Below are positions 7,575-16,036 of a DNA stretch of 64,000 nt, one piece after another; the first letter of the stretch is position 1, and each line of letters starts with the position of its first letter. Source of the stretch: Palsa-459 sp035937595. Its GTDB lineage: Bacteria; Actinomycetota; Acidimicrobiia; Acidimicrobiales; RAAP-2. A program made the position numbers and the translations under genes. The stretch is taken from the NCBI GenBank assembly GCA_035937595.1, contig DASZHS010000045.1:36709-100708 (forward strand). The letters are read 5' to 3'. The notes under the pieces were generated by a model, which made no database searches, was not told the origin of the DNA, and saw only the letters and a list, made by a program, of their open reading frames with translations.

Positions 7575-8726
7575 ATGGTGCACCACCTTGCCAGCCCGCC
7601 GCGCGGCCAGGTGGCGGTGGTCGGCGTCGGATCCACGCGGCAGGGCGAGCTCCCCTCGATGACCGCCGACGAGATCGCGGTCGACGCGCTCCGGCTCGCG
7701 CTGGAGGACTGCGGGCTCGAGAAGCGCGACCTCGACGGGCTGATCACGTGCAAGTCCTTCGGCGGCACGGGCATCGACACGGACATCGGACGCCTCGCCG
7801 GACTCGAGCCGCGGTTCAGCGCGACGCTCGACTACGGGACCTGCAACTTCTCGCTGCACCTGGCGGCGATGGCCATCACGTCCGGCATGGCCACGACGAT
7901 CGCGCTGTGCTACGGGACCAACCAGCGCACGGCGGGCAACCGGTTCCGCGCGGCGGCGGGCAGCGGGGCGTCGGCCCTCGAGCTGCACGGCTTCCACAAC
8001 ATCGCCGGCCAGGGCGCGCTCGCCTTCGCGCGCCACGCGCACCTCTACGGGACGACCGAGGCCCAGCTCGGGTGCGTGGCGGTGACGGAGCGCGCGCACG
8101 CGCAGCTCAACCCGGCCGCGATCTTCCAGGACACGCTGACCATCGAGGACTACCTCGCCGAGCCCTACCTCGTGGCGCCGCTGCGACGCTCCGACGTGTG
8201 CATGATCTCCGACGGCGGGGCCTGCCTGATCGTGACGGCGTCCGATCGCGTGGCGGCGGTGAGGACGTCGCCGGCCTACCTGCTCGGGATGGGACAGGTC
8301 ACCGCGCTGCGCCAGTACCAGCACCCCGACAACCTGCTGCGACCCTGGGTCGCGGCGCTGCAGGGCGTCTACGAGCAGGCGGGCGTGCCGCGCGCCGACG
8401 TCGACGTGCTGTTCGTCCAGGATCCGGTGAGCGTGTGGGTCTGCCAGATGCTCGAGCTCTACGGCTTCTGCGGTCCCGGCGAGTCCGGTCCGTTCGTCGA
8501 GGAGGGTCGCATCGCCCTCGGCGGTGAGCTGCCGGTCAACACCAACGGCGGGCAGCTCTCTGAGAGCTACATGTGGGGATGGCTGCACCTGTGCGAGGCG
8601 GTGCGCCAGCTGCGCGGCGAGTGCGGGGCGCGCCAGGTCGACGGCGCGACGTTCGCGCAGTACTGCTCGACGAAGGGGTTCGAGAAGGCGGCGACCTCCA
8701 TCCTCGGACGCGAGGTCCCGACGTGA
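7575..8726 (+). CDS. SCP-x/Ltp2-type thiolase-fold aldolase or thiolase
   Basis: A 383-residue thiolase-superfamily protein. The N-terminal GQVAVVGVGSTRQGELP and the nucleophile-loop cysteine in LDYGTCNFSLHLAAMAI fit the SCP-x/lipid-transfer-protein branch. The C-terminal region reads NTNGGQLSESYMWG, the place where ordinary thiolases have GHPxGxxG, and the second cysteine motif is absent. This is the pattern of Ltp2-like retro-aldolases of steroid side-chain degradation, which act with a DUF35 partner; here a DUF35 gene follows immediately. The reaction is probably C-C cleavage of a branched beta-hydroxyacyl-CoA or beta-ketoacyl-CoA. It starts six bases after the cyclase stop. Confidence 0.82.
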   Translation: MVHHLASPPRGQVAVVGVGSTRQGELPSMTADEIAVDALRLALEDCGLEKRDLDGLITCKSFGGTGIDTDIGRLAGLEPRFSATLDYGTCNFSLHLAAMAITSGMATTIALCYGTNQRTAGNRFRAAAGSGASALELHGFHNIAGQGALAFARHAHLYGTTEAQLGCVAVTERAHAQLNPAAIFQDTLTIEDYLAEPYLVAPLRRSDVCMISDGGACLIVTASDRVAAVRTSPAYLLGMGQVTALRQYQHPDNLLRPWVAALQGVYEQAGVPRADVDVLFVQDPVSVWVCQMLELYGFCGPGESGPFVEEGRIALGGELPVNTNGGQLSESYMWGWLHLCEAVRQLRGECGARQVDGATFAQYCSTKGFEKAATSILGREVPT

Positions 8727-8784
8727 AGACCTCCGGTTGCCGCCGCACCCCACCGCCTCCCGCCATCCGGCACGGCGCGGCCCG

Positions 8785-9210
8785 ATGAGCGACGAGCCCC
8801 TCGTGGCCGCCGCCGCCCGGCTGCTCGGTGCGGACCCGGGCGACGCGGCGCTCGCGTCGCCCGAGCTGCGGTTCCAGCAGTGCGACGCCTGCGGGTACCT
8901 GCGCCACCCCTCGGCACCGAGGTGCCCCGAGTGCCTCGGTGCGGACTTCCACTGGCAGCCCGACCGCGGCCTCGGCGCGATCTGGAGCTTCTGCGTCTAC
9001 CACCGCGCGTTCGATCCCGCGTTCGCCCAGGCGGTGCCCTACAACGTCGCGCTGGTCGAGCTCGACACGGGCCCGCGGCTGGTCTCGAACGTGCTCGGCG
9101 TCGAGGCGACGGAGCTGCGGATCGGCCGCCGCGTGCGCGCCGAGCCGCGCGAGGTCGCCCCTGGACGACACCTCGTGTACTTCGTCCTCGACGAGAGCGC
9201 GACGTCGTGA
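8785..9210 (+). CDS. DUF35 Zn-ribbon/OB-fold protein (thiolase/aldolase partner)
   Basis: A 141-residue protein with the rubredoxin-like zinc ribbon FQQCDACGYLRHPSAPRCPEC (two CxxC pairs, residues about 33-53) followed by an OB-fold domain (GAIWSFCVYHRAFDP ... YNVALVELDTGPRLVSNVLG). DUF35 proteins form obligate complexes with SCP-x thiolases and Ltp2-type aldolases and bind the acyl-CoA. The ATG at 8785 lies 58 bp after the thiolase gene, and its stop overlaps the next start (GTGA). The N-terminal 30 residues are slightly extended. The family is clear; the substrate is inferred only from its partner. Confidence 0.88.
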   Translation: MSDEPLVAAAARLLGADPGDAALASPELRFQQCDACGYLRHPSAPRCPECLGADFHWQPDRGLGAIWSFCVYHRAFDPAFAQAVPYNVALVELDTGPRLVSNVLGVEATELRIGRRVRAEPREVAPGRHLVYFVLDESATS

Positions 9211-10598
9211 GCGGACCTCGTGATCTTACCGCCGCGGTCGTGCGGACCGCGCTCGGCTGTCGCGCGGAGGATCTCGGGCCCGACGGGGTGCGCACGATCA
9301 AGCTCGCGATCCTCGACCTCTTGGGCTGCTGCGTCGCCGGCGCCGACGCGCTCGGCTCGCGGCTGGTCGCCACGTGGGCGCACGCCGCGAGCGGCGCGAG
9401 GGGCGACGCCGTCATCATCGGGACCGAGCTGCGCGCCACGCCCGCGCTCGCCGCGCTCGCGAACGGCGCGTCGGGCCACGCCCTCGACTACGACGACGTC
9501 TCGGTGCGCATGATCCACCCGAGCGTGACGATCGTGCCCGCCCTGCTGGCCGCCGGCGCGGCGCGCGGCGCCACGGGCCGCTCGCTCCTCGACGGCTACC
9601 TCGCGGGCTTCGAGGTCGAGGCCCGGCTGTGCAAGGCGCTCAATCCGGACCACTACGCACGGGGGTGGCACACGACGGGGTCGATCGGGACGCTCGGTGC
9701 CGCCCTTGCGTCGTGCCGGGCCCTTGACCTGGACGAGGCACCGAGCCGCCACGCGCTCGGCGTCGCGGCCTCGTCGGCCGGCAGCATCCGCAAGAACTTC
9801 GGCAGCATGGTGAAGCCCCTCCACGCCGGGCAGGCTTCGTTCCACGGGCTGCAGGCGGCAGAGCTCGCCGCGAGCGGGTTCACCGCGGACACCTCCGTCC
9901 TCGAGGGGCCGCGGGGCTTCCTCGACGTCTTCTCCTCGCTCGACCGCGCGGCCGAGCTCGCCGAGGCGTTCGAAGACGACGCGCCCTACGAGCTCGTCGC
10001 GTCGGGGATCGCGCTCAAGCGCTTCGCGTGCTGCGGCGCCATCCACTCCGCCCAGGACGCGATCCTCGAGCTGCGGGCGTCGGCGGGGTTCGCGCCGGGT
10101 GACGTGGACCGCATCGAGTGCCGGGTCAACCCGCTGATCCCGGGCATCCTCGTGCACCACGTGACCCAAGACCCCCTCGAGGGGAAGTTCAGCGTGGAGT
10201 TCTGCCTCGCCGTCTGCCTCGCCGACGGTCGCGCCGGCCTCGCGCAGTACACCGCGGCCCGTGCGGCCGATCCCGAGCTCCTCGAGCTCATGCGCCGGAT
10301 CGACGTCGTGGTCGACGCGTCCATCCCGGTCGACCTCGCCTACTTCCCGTCCGTCGTCACGGTGTCGCTCACCGACGGGCGTCGGCTGTCCACGCGGGTC
10401 GACGTCCCGACCGGCTACCCGGAGAAGCCCCTGTCCGTCGACGCCGTCGTGGACAAGGCGCGCGAGTGCGCCGCGCCCACGCTCGGCGCGACGCGCTTCG
10501 ACGAGCTGGTCGCCACGGTGCTGCACCTCGAGGACCTGGAGGACGTCGGCACCCTCGCCGCGCTCCTCGCGATCGACGGCGACGGGCGGGCGTCGTGA
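9207..10598 (+). CDS. MmgE/PrpD-family protein (copy 1)
   Basis: A 463-residue protein of the 2-methylcitrate dehydratase / cis-aconitate decarboxylase fold. Typical landmarks are AILDLLGCCVAGAD, NGASGHALDYDDVSVRMIHPSVTIVPALLA, the GWHTTGSIGTLGAALA region, and the lysine-rich turn IRKNFGSMVKPLHAGQASFHGL (residues about 190-215). These carry the catalytic His and Lys residues known for PrpD and cis-aconitate decarboxylase. Members dehydrate or decarboxylate polycarboxylic acids. It overlaps its upstream neighbour and the downstream ligase by GTGA, so all three are translationally coupled. A second family member of exactly the same length occurs at 42899. Confidence 0.88.
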   Translation: MSGPRDLTAAVVRTALGCRAEDLGPDGVRTIKLAILDLLGCCVAGADALGSRLVATWAHAASGARGDAVIIGTELRATPALAALANGASGHALDYDDVSVRMIHPSVTIVPALLAAGAARGATGRSLLDGYLAGFEVEARLCKALNPDHYARGWHTTGSIGTLGAALASCRALDLDEAPSRHALGVAASSAGSIRKNFGSMVKPLHAGQASFHGLQAAELAASGFTADTSVLEGPRGFLDVFSSLDRAAELAEAFEDDAPYELVASGIALKRFACCGAIHSAQDAILELRASAGFAPGDVDRIECRVNPLIPGILVHHVTQDPLEGKFSVEFCLAVCLADGRAGLAQYTAARAADPELLELMRRIDVVVDASIPVDLAYFPSVVTVSLTDGRRLSTRVDVPTGYPEKPLSVDAVVDKARECAAPTLGATRFDELVATVLHLEDLEDVGTLAALLAIDGDGRAS

Positions 10599-12229
10599 CC
10601 ACGGCACGCCCGCCGACGGGCGCCCGTGCGGGTGCGCTCCGGACCGACGGGGCCCTCGTCCGCGACGTCCTCGCACGGCGCGCGGCGTCGGATCCCGCCT
10701 CGCCGTTCCTGCGGTTCGGGCCCGACGTCGCGACCTACGGCGAGGTCCACGCCGCGGCGACGGCCGCCTCGCGTGCCGTGCGCGACGTCGGCGTCGAGCC
10801 CGCCGAGCTCGTCGGGGTCATGCTCGCCAACTCCATCGCGTACGTCGAGCTGTACTTCGGCCTCGCCTACCGCGGCGCCGCGGTCGTCCTCGTCAACACC
10901 GACTTCCGGGGCTACCTGCTCGAGCACGTGCTCAACGACGCCGGGTGCCGGACCCTCCTCGCGGGCGGCGAGTTCCTCGCGACGCTCGCGGCGTCCGAGG
11001 ACGCGCTCGCCCAGCTCGAGACGATCGTCGTCGTGGGCGCGATCCCCGACGGCGAGGACCCCGGCCAGGCGTTCTCGAGGATCCGGGTCGTCCCGCTCGA
11101 CACGCTGCGGGCGGCGCCGGGCGAGGGTGCGCCGGCGCCCTCGGAGGACGCCGCGACCCCGGGGTCCCTCCACTGCGTCGTGTACTCGTCGGGGACCACC
11201 GGGCCGTCCAAGGGGATCATGATCAGCAACGCGCACGCGCTGACCAAGGCAGACGAGGTGCTGCGCATCTGCGCGTTCACGCCCGAGGACGTCCTGTACT
11301 CGCCGCTGCCCCTCTTCTACTCGATGGGGCTGCTGCGCGGCGTCCTGTCCGTGGCGCTCGTCGGGTCGAGCATCGTGCTGCGGGACCGCTTCAGCGTGAG
11401 CGCCTTCTGGGAGGACGTCCGGGCGCACTCGGCGACGGTGGCGCACTGCGTCTTCAGCATCCCGAGGATGCTGGCCACGGTCCCCGAGGCGCCCGACGAC
11501 CACGACAACTCGCTGCGGTGCATGTTCAACGCGCAGCACGACGCCGAGTTCGAGCGCCGCTTCGGGGTCACGCTCGTCGAGAGCTACGGGCTCACCGAGG
11601 CGGGCAACGCCATCTACAACCGCCTGGGCGAGCCGGTCGTCAAGGGGTCGTGCGGGCGGGTCTCGGACGACTGGGAGGTCCGGCTCGCCGACGCGTCCGG
11701 CCGGGAGGTCCCCGTCGGCGAGACGGGCGAGCTGCTGCTGCGGCCGCGCGAGCCGGCGAGCGTCATGCTCGGGTACCTCCACCAGCCCGACGCCACCGCC
11801 GCGGCGTTCCGGGACCTGTGGCTGCACACCGGTGACCTCGCGCGTCGTGACGCGGACGGCTTCTACTACTACCAGGGCCGCACCAAGGACGTGATCCGGC
11901 GGCGGGGACAGAACATCTCGGCGTGGGAGGTGGAGGAGATCCTCCGCTCGCACCCCGACGTCGGCGAGGCCGCCGCACTCGCCCGTCCCTCCGACGTGGG
12001 CGAGGACGACCTGCGGGTGGTCCTCGTCGCGAGCGAGGAGGGCGTGTCGCTCGACCTCGTCGCGATCGGGGAGTTCTGTGAGCGCCGGATGCCGGCCTTC
12101 ATGGTGCCGAGGTACCTCGAGCAGGTCGCGGCGCTGCCGCGGACCCCGAGCGGCCGCGTCGAGAAGTACAAGCTCGACCGTGCCGCGAGCTCGAGCGCCC
12201 TCGACCGGGGGAGCGCGCGCCGCCGCTGA
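10595..12229 (+). CDS. AMP-forming acyl-CoA synthetase (class I adenylate-forming, copy 1)
   Basis: A 544-residue ANL-superfamily ligase. It contains the P-loop-like VVYSSGTTGPSKGIM, the A4-A5 region VESYGLTEAGN, A7 LHTGDLARRDADG, A8 QGRTKDVIRRRGQNISAWEVEE and the catalytic Lys near the C-terminus in RTPSGRVEKYKL. It activates a carboxylic acid to its CoA thioester using ATP. The IRRRGQNIS form of A8 is seen in CaiC/DmdB-like enzymes. The GTG at 10595 overlaps the MmgE/PrpD stop; longer readings run into that gene. Its TGA stop abuts the stop of the converging gene, giving TGATCA. Confidence 0.9.
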   Translation: MTTARPPTGARAGALRTDGALVRDVLARRAASDPASPFLRFGPDVATYGEVHAAATAASRAVRDVGVEPAELVGVMLANSIAYVELYFGLAYRGAAVVLVNTDFRGYLLEHVLNDAGCRTLLAGGEFLATLAASEDALAQLETIVVVGAIPDGEDPGQAFSRIRVVPLDTLRAAPGEGAPAPSEDAATPGSLHCVVYSSGTTGPSKGIMISNAHALTKADEVLRICAFTPEDVLYSPLPLFYSMGLLRGVLSVALVGSSIVLRDRFSVSAFWEDVRAHSATVAHCVFSIPRMLATVPEAPDDHDNSLRCMFNAQHDAEFERRFGVTLVESYGLTEAGNAIYNRLGEPVVKGSCGRVSDDWEVRLADASGREVPVGETGELLLRPREPASVMLGYLHQPDATAAAFRDLWLHTGDLARRDADGFYYYQGRTKDVIRRRGQNISAWEVEEILRSHPDVGEAAALARPSDVGEDDLRVVLVASEEGVSLDLVAIGEFCERRMPAFMVPRYLEQVAALPRTPSGRVEKYKLDRAASSSALDRGSARRR

Positions 12230-12850
12230 TCAGGCAGGGGCGAGGGGGCCGAGCCGCTCGGCGGGGGCCTTGAAGACCCAGTGCTGCTCGCAGCTCGGCG
12301 CGCCCTGGAAGCGGCACTGCTTGACCTCGACGGCGAGCAGGTTGTCGTCGGCCGCGACGTAGCCCTCGAAGCAGCCCGCCTCGAAGGCCTCGGTGTACAC
12401 GCCGTTCTCGGGGTGCGCCTCGCTGAAGTAGATGCACTGCGTGCGCCGCACGATGCAGCGGGTGTCGTCGTACTCGGCGAACAGGGCCGCGGCGTGCTTG
12501 GGGCCGCGGATGGAGTGCACGAGGTCCTGGTACAGCGCCATCATCCGCGGCTCGCCGCGGCGTTCCCGGCCCCGGGACCGCAGCAGCGTCGCGTAGCCCT
12601 GGCCGCCGTAGCGCCGCCCGATCTCGTGCGCGATGCGCAGCGCGGACTCGCGGCCGACGACCGCCTCGGCGACCGAGTAGAAGGACTGGAAGTTGTTCTC
12701 GATCTGGCGGCTCATGCTGTAGACGAGGTGGTCGACGGTCAGCTCGCCGATCGTGATGTCGTAGCGCTCGAGCCGGTCCCGCTCGGCCGCGGGGAGCCCC
12801 GCGCCGGGGTAGAACAACAGGTGATCGCCCGCGTAGTCCTCCTGCGTCAC
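12230..12850 (-). CDS. Uncharacterised CoA-cluster protein, V4R- or ATC-hydrolase-like (tentative)
   Basis: A 206-residue soluble protein with no clear membrane segment. The middle holds alpha-helical sequence (VYSMSRQIENNFQSFYSVAE, residues about 45-65) and GRRYGGQGYATLLRS. The C-terminal third is a beta-rich region with spaced cysteines (TRCIVRRTQCIYFSEA, EAGCFEGYVAADDN, VKQCRFQGAPSCEQHWVF). The closing 'CxFxGAPxCxxxW' pattern is reminiscent of 4-vinyl-reductase (V4R) and L-2-amino-thiazoline-4-carboxylate hydrolase folds, but the match is by eye and weak. It overlaps the upstream CoA-ligase gene by GTGA and is the last gene of the mutase/thiolase operon, so a role on the same CoA ester is likely. 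Confidence 0.6.
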   Translation of the reverse strand: MTQEDYAGDHLLFYPGAGLPAAERDRLERYDITIGELTVDHLVYSMSRQIENNFQSFYSVAEAVVGRESALRIAHEIGRRYGGQGYATLLRSRGRERRGEPRMMALYQDLVHSIRGPKHAAALFAEYDDTRCIVRRTQCIYFSEAHPENGVYTEAFEAGCFEGYVAADDNLLAVEVKQCRFQGAPSCEQHWVFKAPAERLGPLAPA

Positions 12851-14367
12851 GACCCGCCGCCCTGGGCCTGCAGCGCGACGAGCTCGGACCGCGACACCTT
12901 GCCGGTGGACCCTTTGGGCAGCGCGTCGACGAAGATGATCCGACGCGGGAGCTTGTAGCCCGCGAGCGAGTCCATGCAGTGCCGGAGGATATCCTCCTCG
13001 CTCGCGTCGCGGCCCTTGCGCGTGACCACGGCCGCGGCCACGACCTCGCCCCAGACGTCGTCGGGGATCCCGAAGACGGCGGCCTCGCTGATCCCGTCGT
13101 GGCGGTGCAGCACGGCCTCGACCTCCGCGGGGTAGACGTTCAGCCCGCCCGAGATGAGCATCTCGCGCTCGCGACCGACGATCGTCACGAGGCCCGTCTC
13201 GGCGATCCGGACGACGTCGCCGCTGCGGTACCACCCGTCGCGGAGCGCCTGCGCCGTCGCCGCGGGGTCGCCCCAGTACCCCGACATGACGTTCTCGCCC
13301 CGGATCCACAGCTCGCCGGGCTCGCCCGGCGCCACGTCGTCGCCGTCGGGGCCGACGACGCGCAGCTCGACGCCGGACGTCGGGTAGCCGGCGGAGCCGA
13401 GGTGCCCGCCACCGGCTGCGTGGTCCTCCCTCGAGAGCACCGTCACGGGGTGCGGGGCCTCGCACGAGCCGTACACCTGGGTGAGGACGGGGCCGAAGAC
13501 GTCGATCGCCTCCTCGGCGAGGGCCACGGGCATCGGCGCGCCGCCGTAGGTCAGGTTCCGGATGCACGCGACGGCCTCGGGCGTGCAGCCCGGGTCGTCG
13601 AGGAGCATGCGGATCATGGTCGGGACCACGAAGGTGCTCGTCCCGCCCGAGGCGCGCATCGCGGCGAAGAACGTGGCGGGCGCGAACTTCGCGAGCGTCA
13701 CGTTGCGCGCGCCGCGGACGAAGTAGGCGAGGATCTTCGACCCCGAGCCGTGCGACATCGGCGCGACGTGGACCATGCCGTCGTGGCGCCGGGCGTCGAA
13801 CTCGTCGAGCAGCATCGCGGCGGTGGCGGCGACGCGCGCGCGCTGCGAGGTCGTCGCGCCCTTCGGCCGACCCGTGGTCCCCGAGGTGTGCAGGATCATG
13901 CTCGGCTGGTCGGGGTCGACCACCATGTCCGGCCGGCTCGGGCTCGCGGCGCTGAGCAGCGCCCGGTAGGACTCGTCGTCGACGTTGATGACGTGGCGCA
14001 GCTCGGGCAGGTCCGTGCGCATCGCCTGGGCGCGATCGAACTCGCCGCGGTCCGTGACGAGGATCTCGGCGCCGCAGTTGGCGAGGATGAAGCTGCGCTC
14101 GTCGTCGGTGAGCCGCGGGTTGATCGGCGCCTTCACCTTGCCCGCGCGCGCGATCGCGAAGTCGACCTCGACGAACTCGAGCCGATTGGCCATCAGCACG
14201 CCGACCCGCGAGCCGTCACGGGGGGAGAGGCCGAGCAGGGCGTTGGCGAGCCGGGCCGAGCGCTCGCCGACGTCGGTGAAGGTGGCCTGGCGCTCGCCGT
14301 CGACGACGGCGACGCGCGAGGCGAACCGACGGCTCGCGCGCTCGACCAGCTCAGCGATGGTGGTCAT
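12847..14367 (-). CDS. AMP-forming acyl-CoA synthetase (copy 2)
   Basis: A 506-residue ANL-family ligase with the motifs ILHTSGTTGRPKGATTS, TQVYGSCEAPHPVT, WYRSGDVVRIAETG, VGREREMLISGGLNVYPAEVEAVL and a C-terminal catalytic Lys in LPKGSTGKVSRSEL. The length is that of medium/short-chain or aryl acyl-CoA synthetases. It activates a free acid to a CoA ester. It starts within the last codons of the mutase gene (17-bp overlap), which indicates translational coupling, and overlaps the next gene by GTGA. Its pairing with a mutase subunit recalls 2-hydroxyisobutyrate-type pathways, where a ligase feeds the mutase; this is inference from context. Confidence 0.9.
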   Translation of the reverse strand: MTTIAELVERASRRFASRVAVVDGERQATFTDVGERSARLANALLGLSPRDGSRVGVLMANRLEFVEVDFAIARAGKVKAPINPRLTDDERSFILANCGAEILVTDRGEFDRAQAMRTDLPELRHVINVDDESYRALLSAASPSRPDMVVDPDQPSMILHTSGTTGRPKGATTSQRARVAATAAMLLDEFDARRHDGMVHVAPMSHGSGSKILAYFVRGARNVTLAKFAPATFFAAMRASGGTSTFVVPTMIRMLLDDPGCTPEAVACIRNLTYGGAPMPVALAEEAIDVFGPVLTQVYGSCEAPHPVTVLSREDHAAGGGHLGSAGYPTSGVELRVVGPDGDDVAPGEPGELWIRGENVMSGYWGDPAATAQALRDGWYRSGDVVRIAETGLVTIVGREREMLISGGLNVYPAEVEAVLHRHDGISEAAVFGIPDDVWGEVVAAAVVTRKGRDASEEDILRHCMDSLAGYKLPRRIIFVDALPKGSTGKVSRSELVALQAQGGGS

Positions 14368-16036
14368 CGAAGGTCCCCCACCTGCGGCCCAGCACGTCGC
14401 AGATCTCGCCCACCGTCGCGTACGCGCGCACCGCGTGGAGCAGCGTCGGGATCGTGTTGGCGCCCGAGGCGGCCACCGCGTCCAGCTCCTCGAGCGAGCG
14501 GCGCACCTGCTCGGCGTTCCGGGCGCGCTTGACGGCGCCCAGCCGCTCGATCTGCTCGCGCTCCGTCGTCGAGTTCGCCGTCGGGGCGTGCGTCGCGAAC
14601 CGCGGGGTGTCCACCTGGAACCGGTTGACGCCGACGACCACGTGGTCGCCGCGGTCCACCGCGACCTGGTGGGTGTACGCCTGGGCGTCGAGCTCGGCGT
14701 GCAGCCATCCGGACTCGAGGGCGGCGAGCGCGCCGCCCTCGGCCTTGATCTTGCCGAGGTAGTCCCAGGCCGCGGCCTCGAACTCGTCGGTCAGGCTCTC
14801 GACGAGGTACGAGCCGCCGAGCGGGTCTGCCGCCCTCGCGACCCCCGTCTCGTACGCGAGGATCTGCTGGGTGCGCAGCGCGACGCGGACGGCGTCGTCG
14901 GAGGGGAGGCCCAGCGCCTCGTCGAACGACGACGTGGCGAGCGTCTGGACCCCGCCCAGGACCGCGGCCATCGTCTGGTACGCGATGCGCACGACGTTGT
15001 TGAGCGGCTCCTGCGCGGTCTGGGGGCTCCCGAGGGTGTAGCAGAAGATGTTCGCGCGGAGGCTCTCGGCCCTCTTGGCGCCGAAGCGGAGCTTGAGGAG
15101 CTTGTACCACATCCGTCGCGCGGCGCGGAACTTCGCGACCTCCTCGAACACGTCGAGGTGCGACGAGAAGAAAAGGTAGATCGAGGGCGCGAAGGCGTCG
15201 ATGTCGAGGCCGCGGGAGAGCGCGGCCTCGATGTACTCGATCCCGTTGGCGAAGGCGATCGCCACCTCTTGGACCGCGGTCGAGCCGGAGTCTCTGATGT
15301 GGTACCCGCAGAACTCGATCGGCTCCCAGGTGGGCAGGTGCGTCGCGCAGTACTCGACGACGTCGACGGCGAACCGCAGCGCCGGCCGCGGTGGGAACAC
15401 GTAGGTGCCCCGCGCGAGGTACTCCTTCAGCACGTCGTTCTGCAGGAGGAGGCGGAAGCTGTCCGGCGGGTACCCCAGCGACTCGGCGGCGGCGACGAAC
15501 AGCGCGACGGCGATCGGCCCGATCGCGTTGGCGGTCGTGCGGATCTGGGCGACCTTGTCGAGCGGGATCCCCTCGAGCATCGTCTCCATGTCGGCGAGCG
15601 TGTCGATCGGGACGCCGACGCGGCCCACCTCGCCCTGGGAGAGCGGGTGGTCCGAGTCCAGCCCGTTCTGGGTCGGCAGGTCCAGGGCGACCGAGAAGCC
15701 GCGCTGGCCCTGCTCGAGGAGCGAGCGGATGCGCAGGTTCGTCTCGGACGCGCTCGCGACCCCGGAGTACTGGCCCATGACCCAGAGCCGCTCGCGGTAC
15801 ATGCCGGGCGCGACCCCACGGGTGAAGGGCGGCTCGCCCGGGAAGCCGAGGCGCTCGAGGTACTCGGCCTCGGTGCGTGGCGCGTCGAGCGGCGTGTAGA
15901 GCGCCCGCACGGCGAGCCCCGACAGCGTCGCGCTGCCGACGTCGCCCGGCGCGAGGCGCGCCTCGTGCCGGGCGGTCCACTCGTCGAGGGCGGCCTCGAG
16001 CTCGGAGGGGGGCCGCTCCGCGGGGTCCGACGTCAT
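14351..16036 (-). CDS. Methylmalonyl-CoA mutase-type large subunit without B12-binding domain
   Basis: A 561-residue protein matching the substrate (TIM-barrel) domain of B12 acyl-CoA mutases: FTRGVAPGMYRERLWVMGQY, FSVALDLPTQNGLDSDHP, EGIPLDKVAQIRTTANAI, LQNDVLKEYLARGTYVFPPRP, FCGYHIRDSGSTAVQEVA. It ends before any cobalamin domain, so it belongs to the split class (IcmA, HcmA, Mcm alpha-like, about 560 residues) that needs a separate 130-150-residue B12 subunit with DxHxxG. No such gene is seen in the window. Tyr occupies the position after GQ that distinguishes the subfamilies (Tyr in MCM, Phe in ICM, Ile in HCM, from memory). ATGA overlap with the thiolase gene. Confidence 0.88.
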   Translation of the reverse strand: MTSDPAERPPSELEAALDEWTARHEARLAPGDVGSATLSGLAVRALYTPLDAPRTEAEYLERLGFPGEPPFTRGVAPGMYRERLWVMGQYSGVASASETNLRIRSLLEQGQRGFSVALDLPTQNGLDSDHPLSQGEVGRVGVPIDTLADMETMLEGIPLDKVAQIRTTANAIGPIAVALFVAAAESLGYPPDSFRLLLQNDVLKEYLARGTYVFPPRPALRFAVDVVEYCATHLPTWEPIEFCGYHIRDSGSTAVQEVAIAFANGIEYIEAALSRGLDIDAFAPSIYLFFSSHLDVFEEVAKFRAARRMWYKLLKLRFGAKRAESLRANIFCYTLGSPQTAQEPLNNVVRIAYQTMAAVLGGVQTLATSSFDEALGLPSDDAVRVALRTQQILAYETGVARAADPLGGSYLVESLTDEFEAAAWDYLGKIKAEGGALAALESGWLHAELDAQAYTHQVAVDRGDHVVVGVNRFQVDTPRFATHAPTANSTTEREQIERLGAVKRARNAEQVRRSLEELDAVAASGANTIPTLLHAVRAYATVGEICDVLGRRWGTFDDHHR

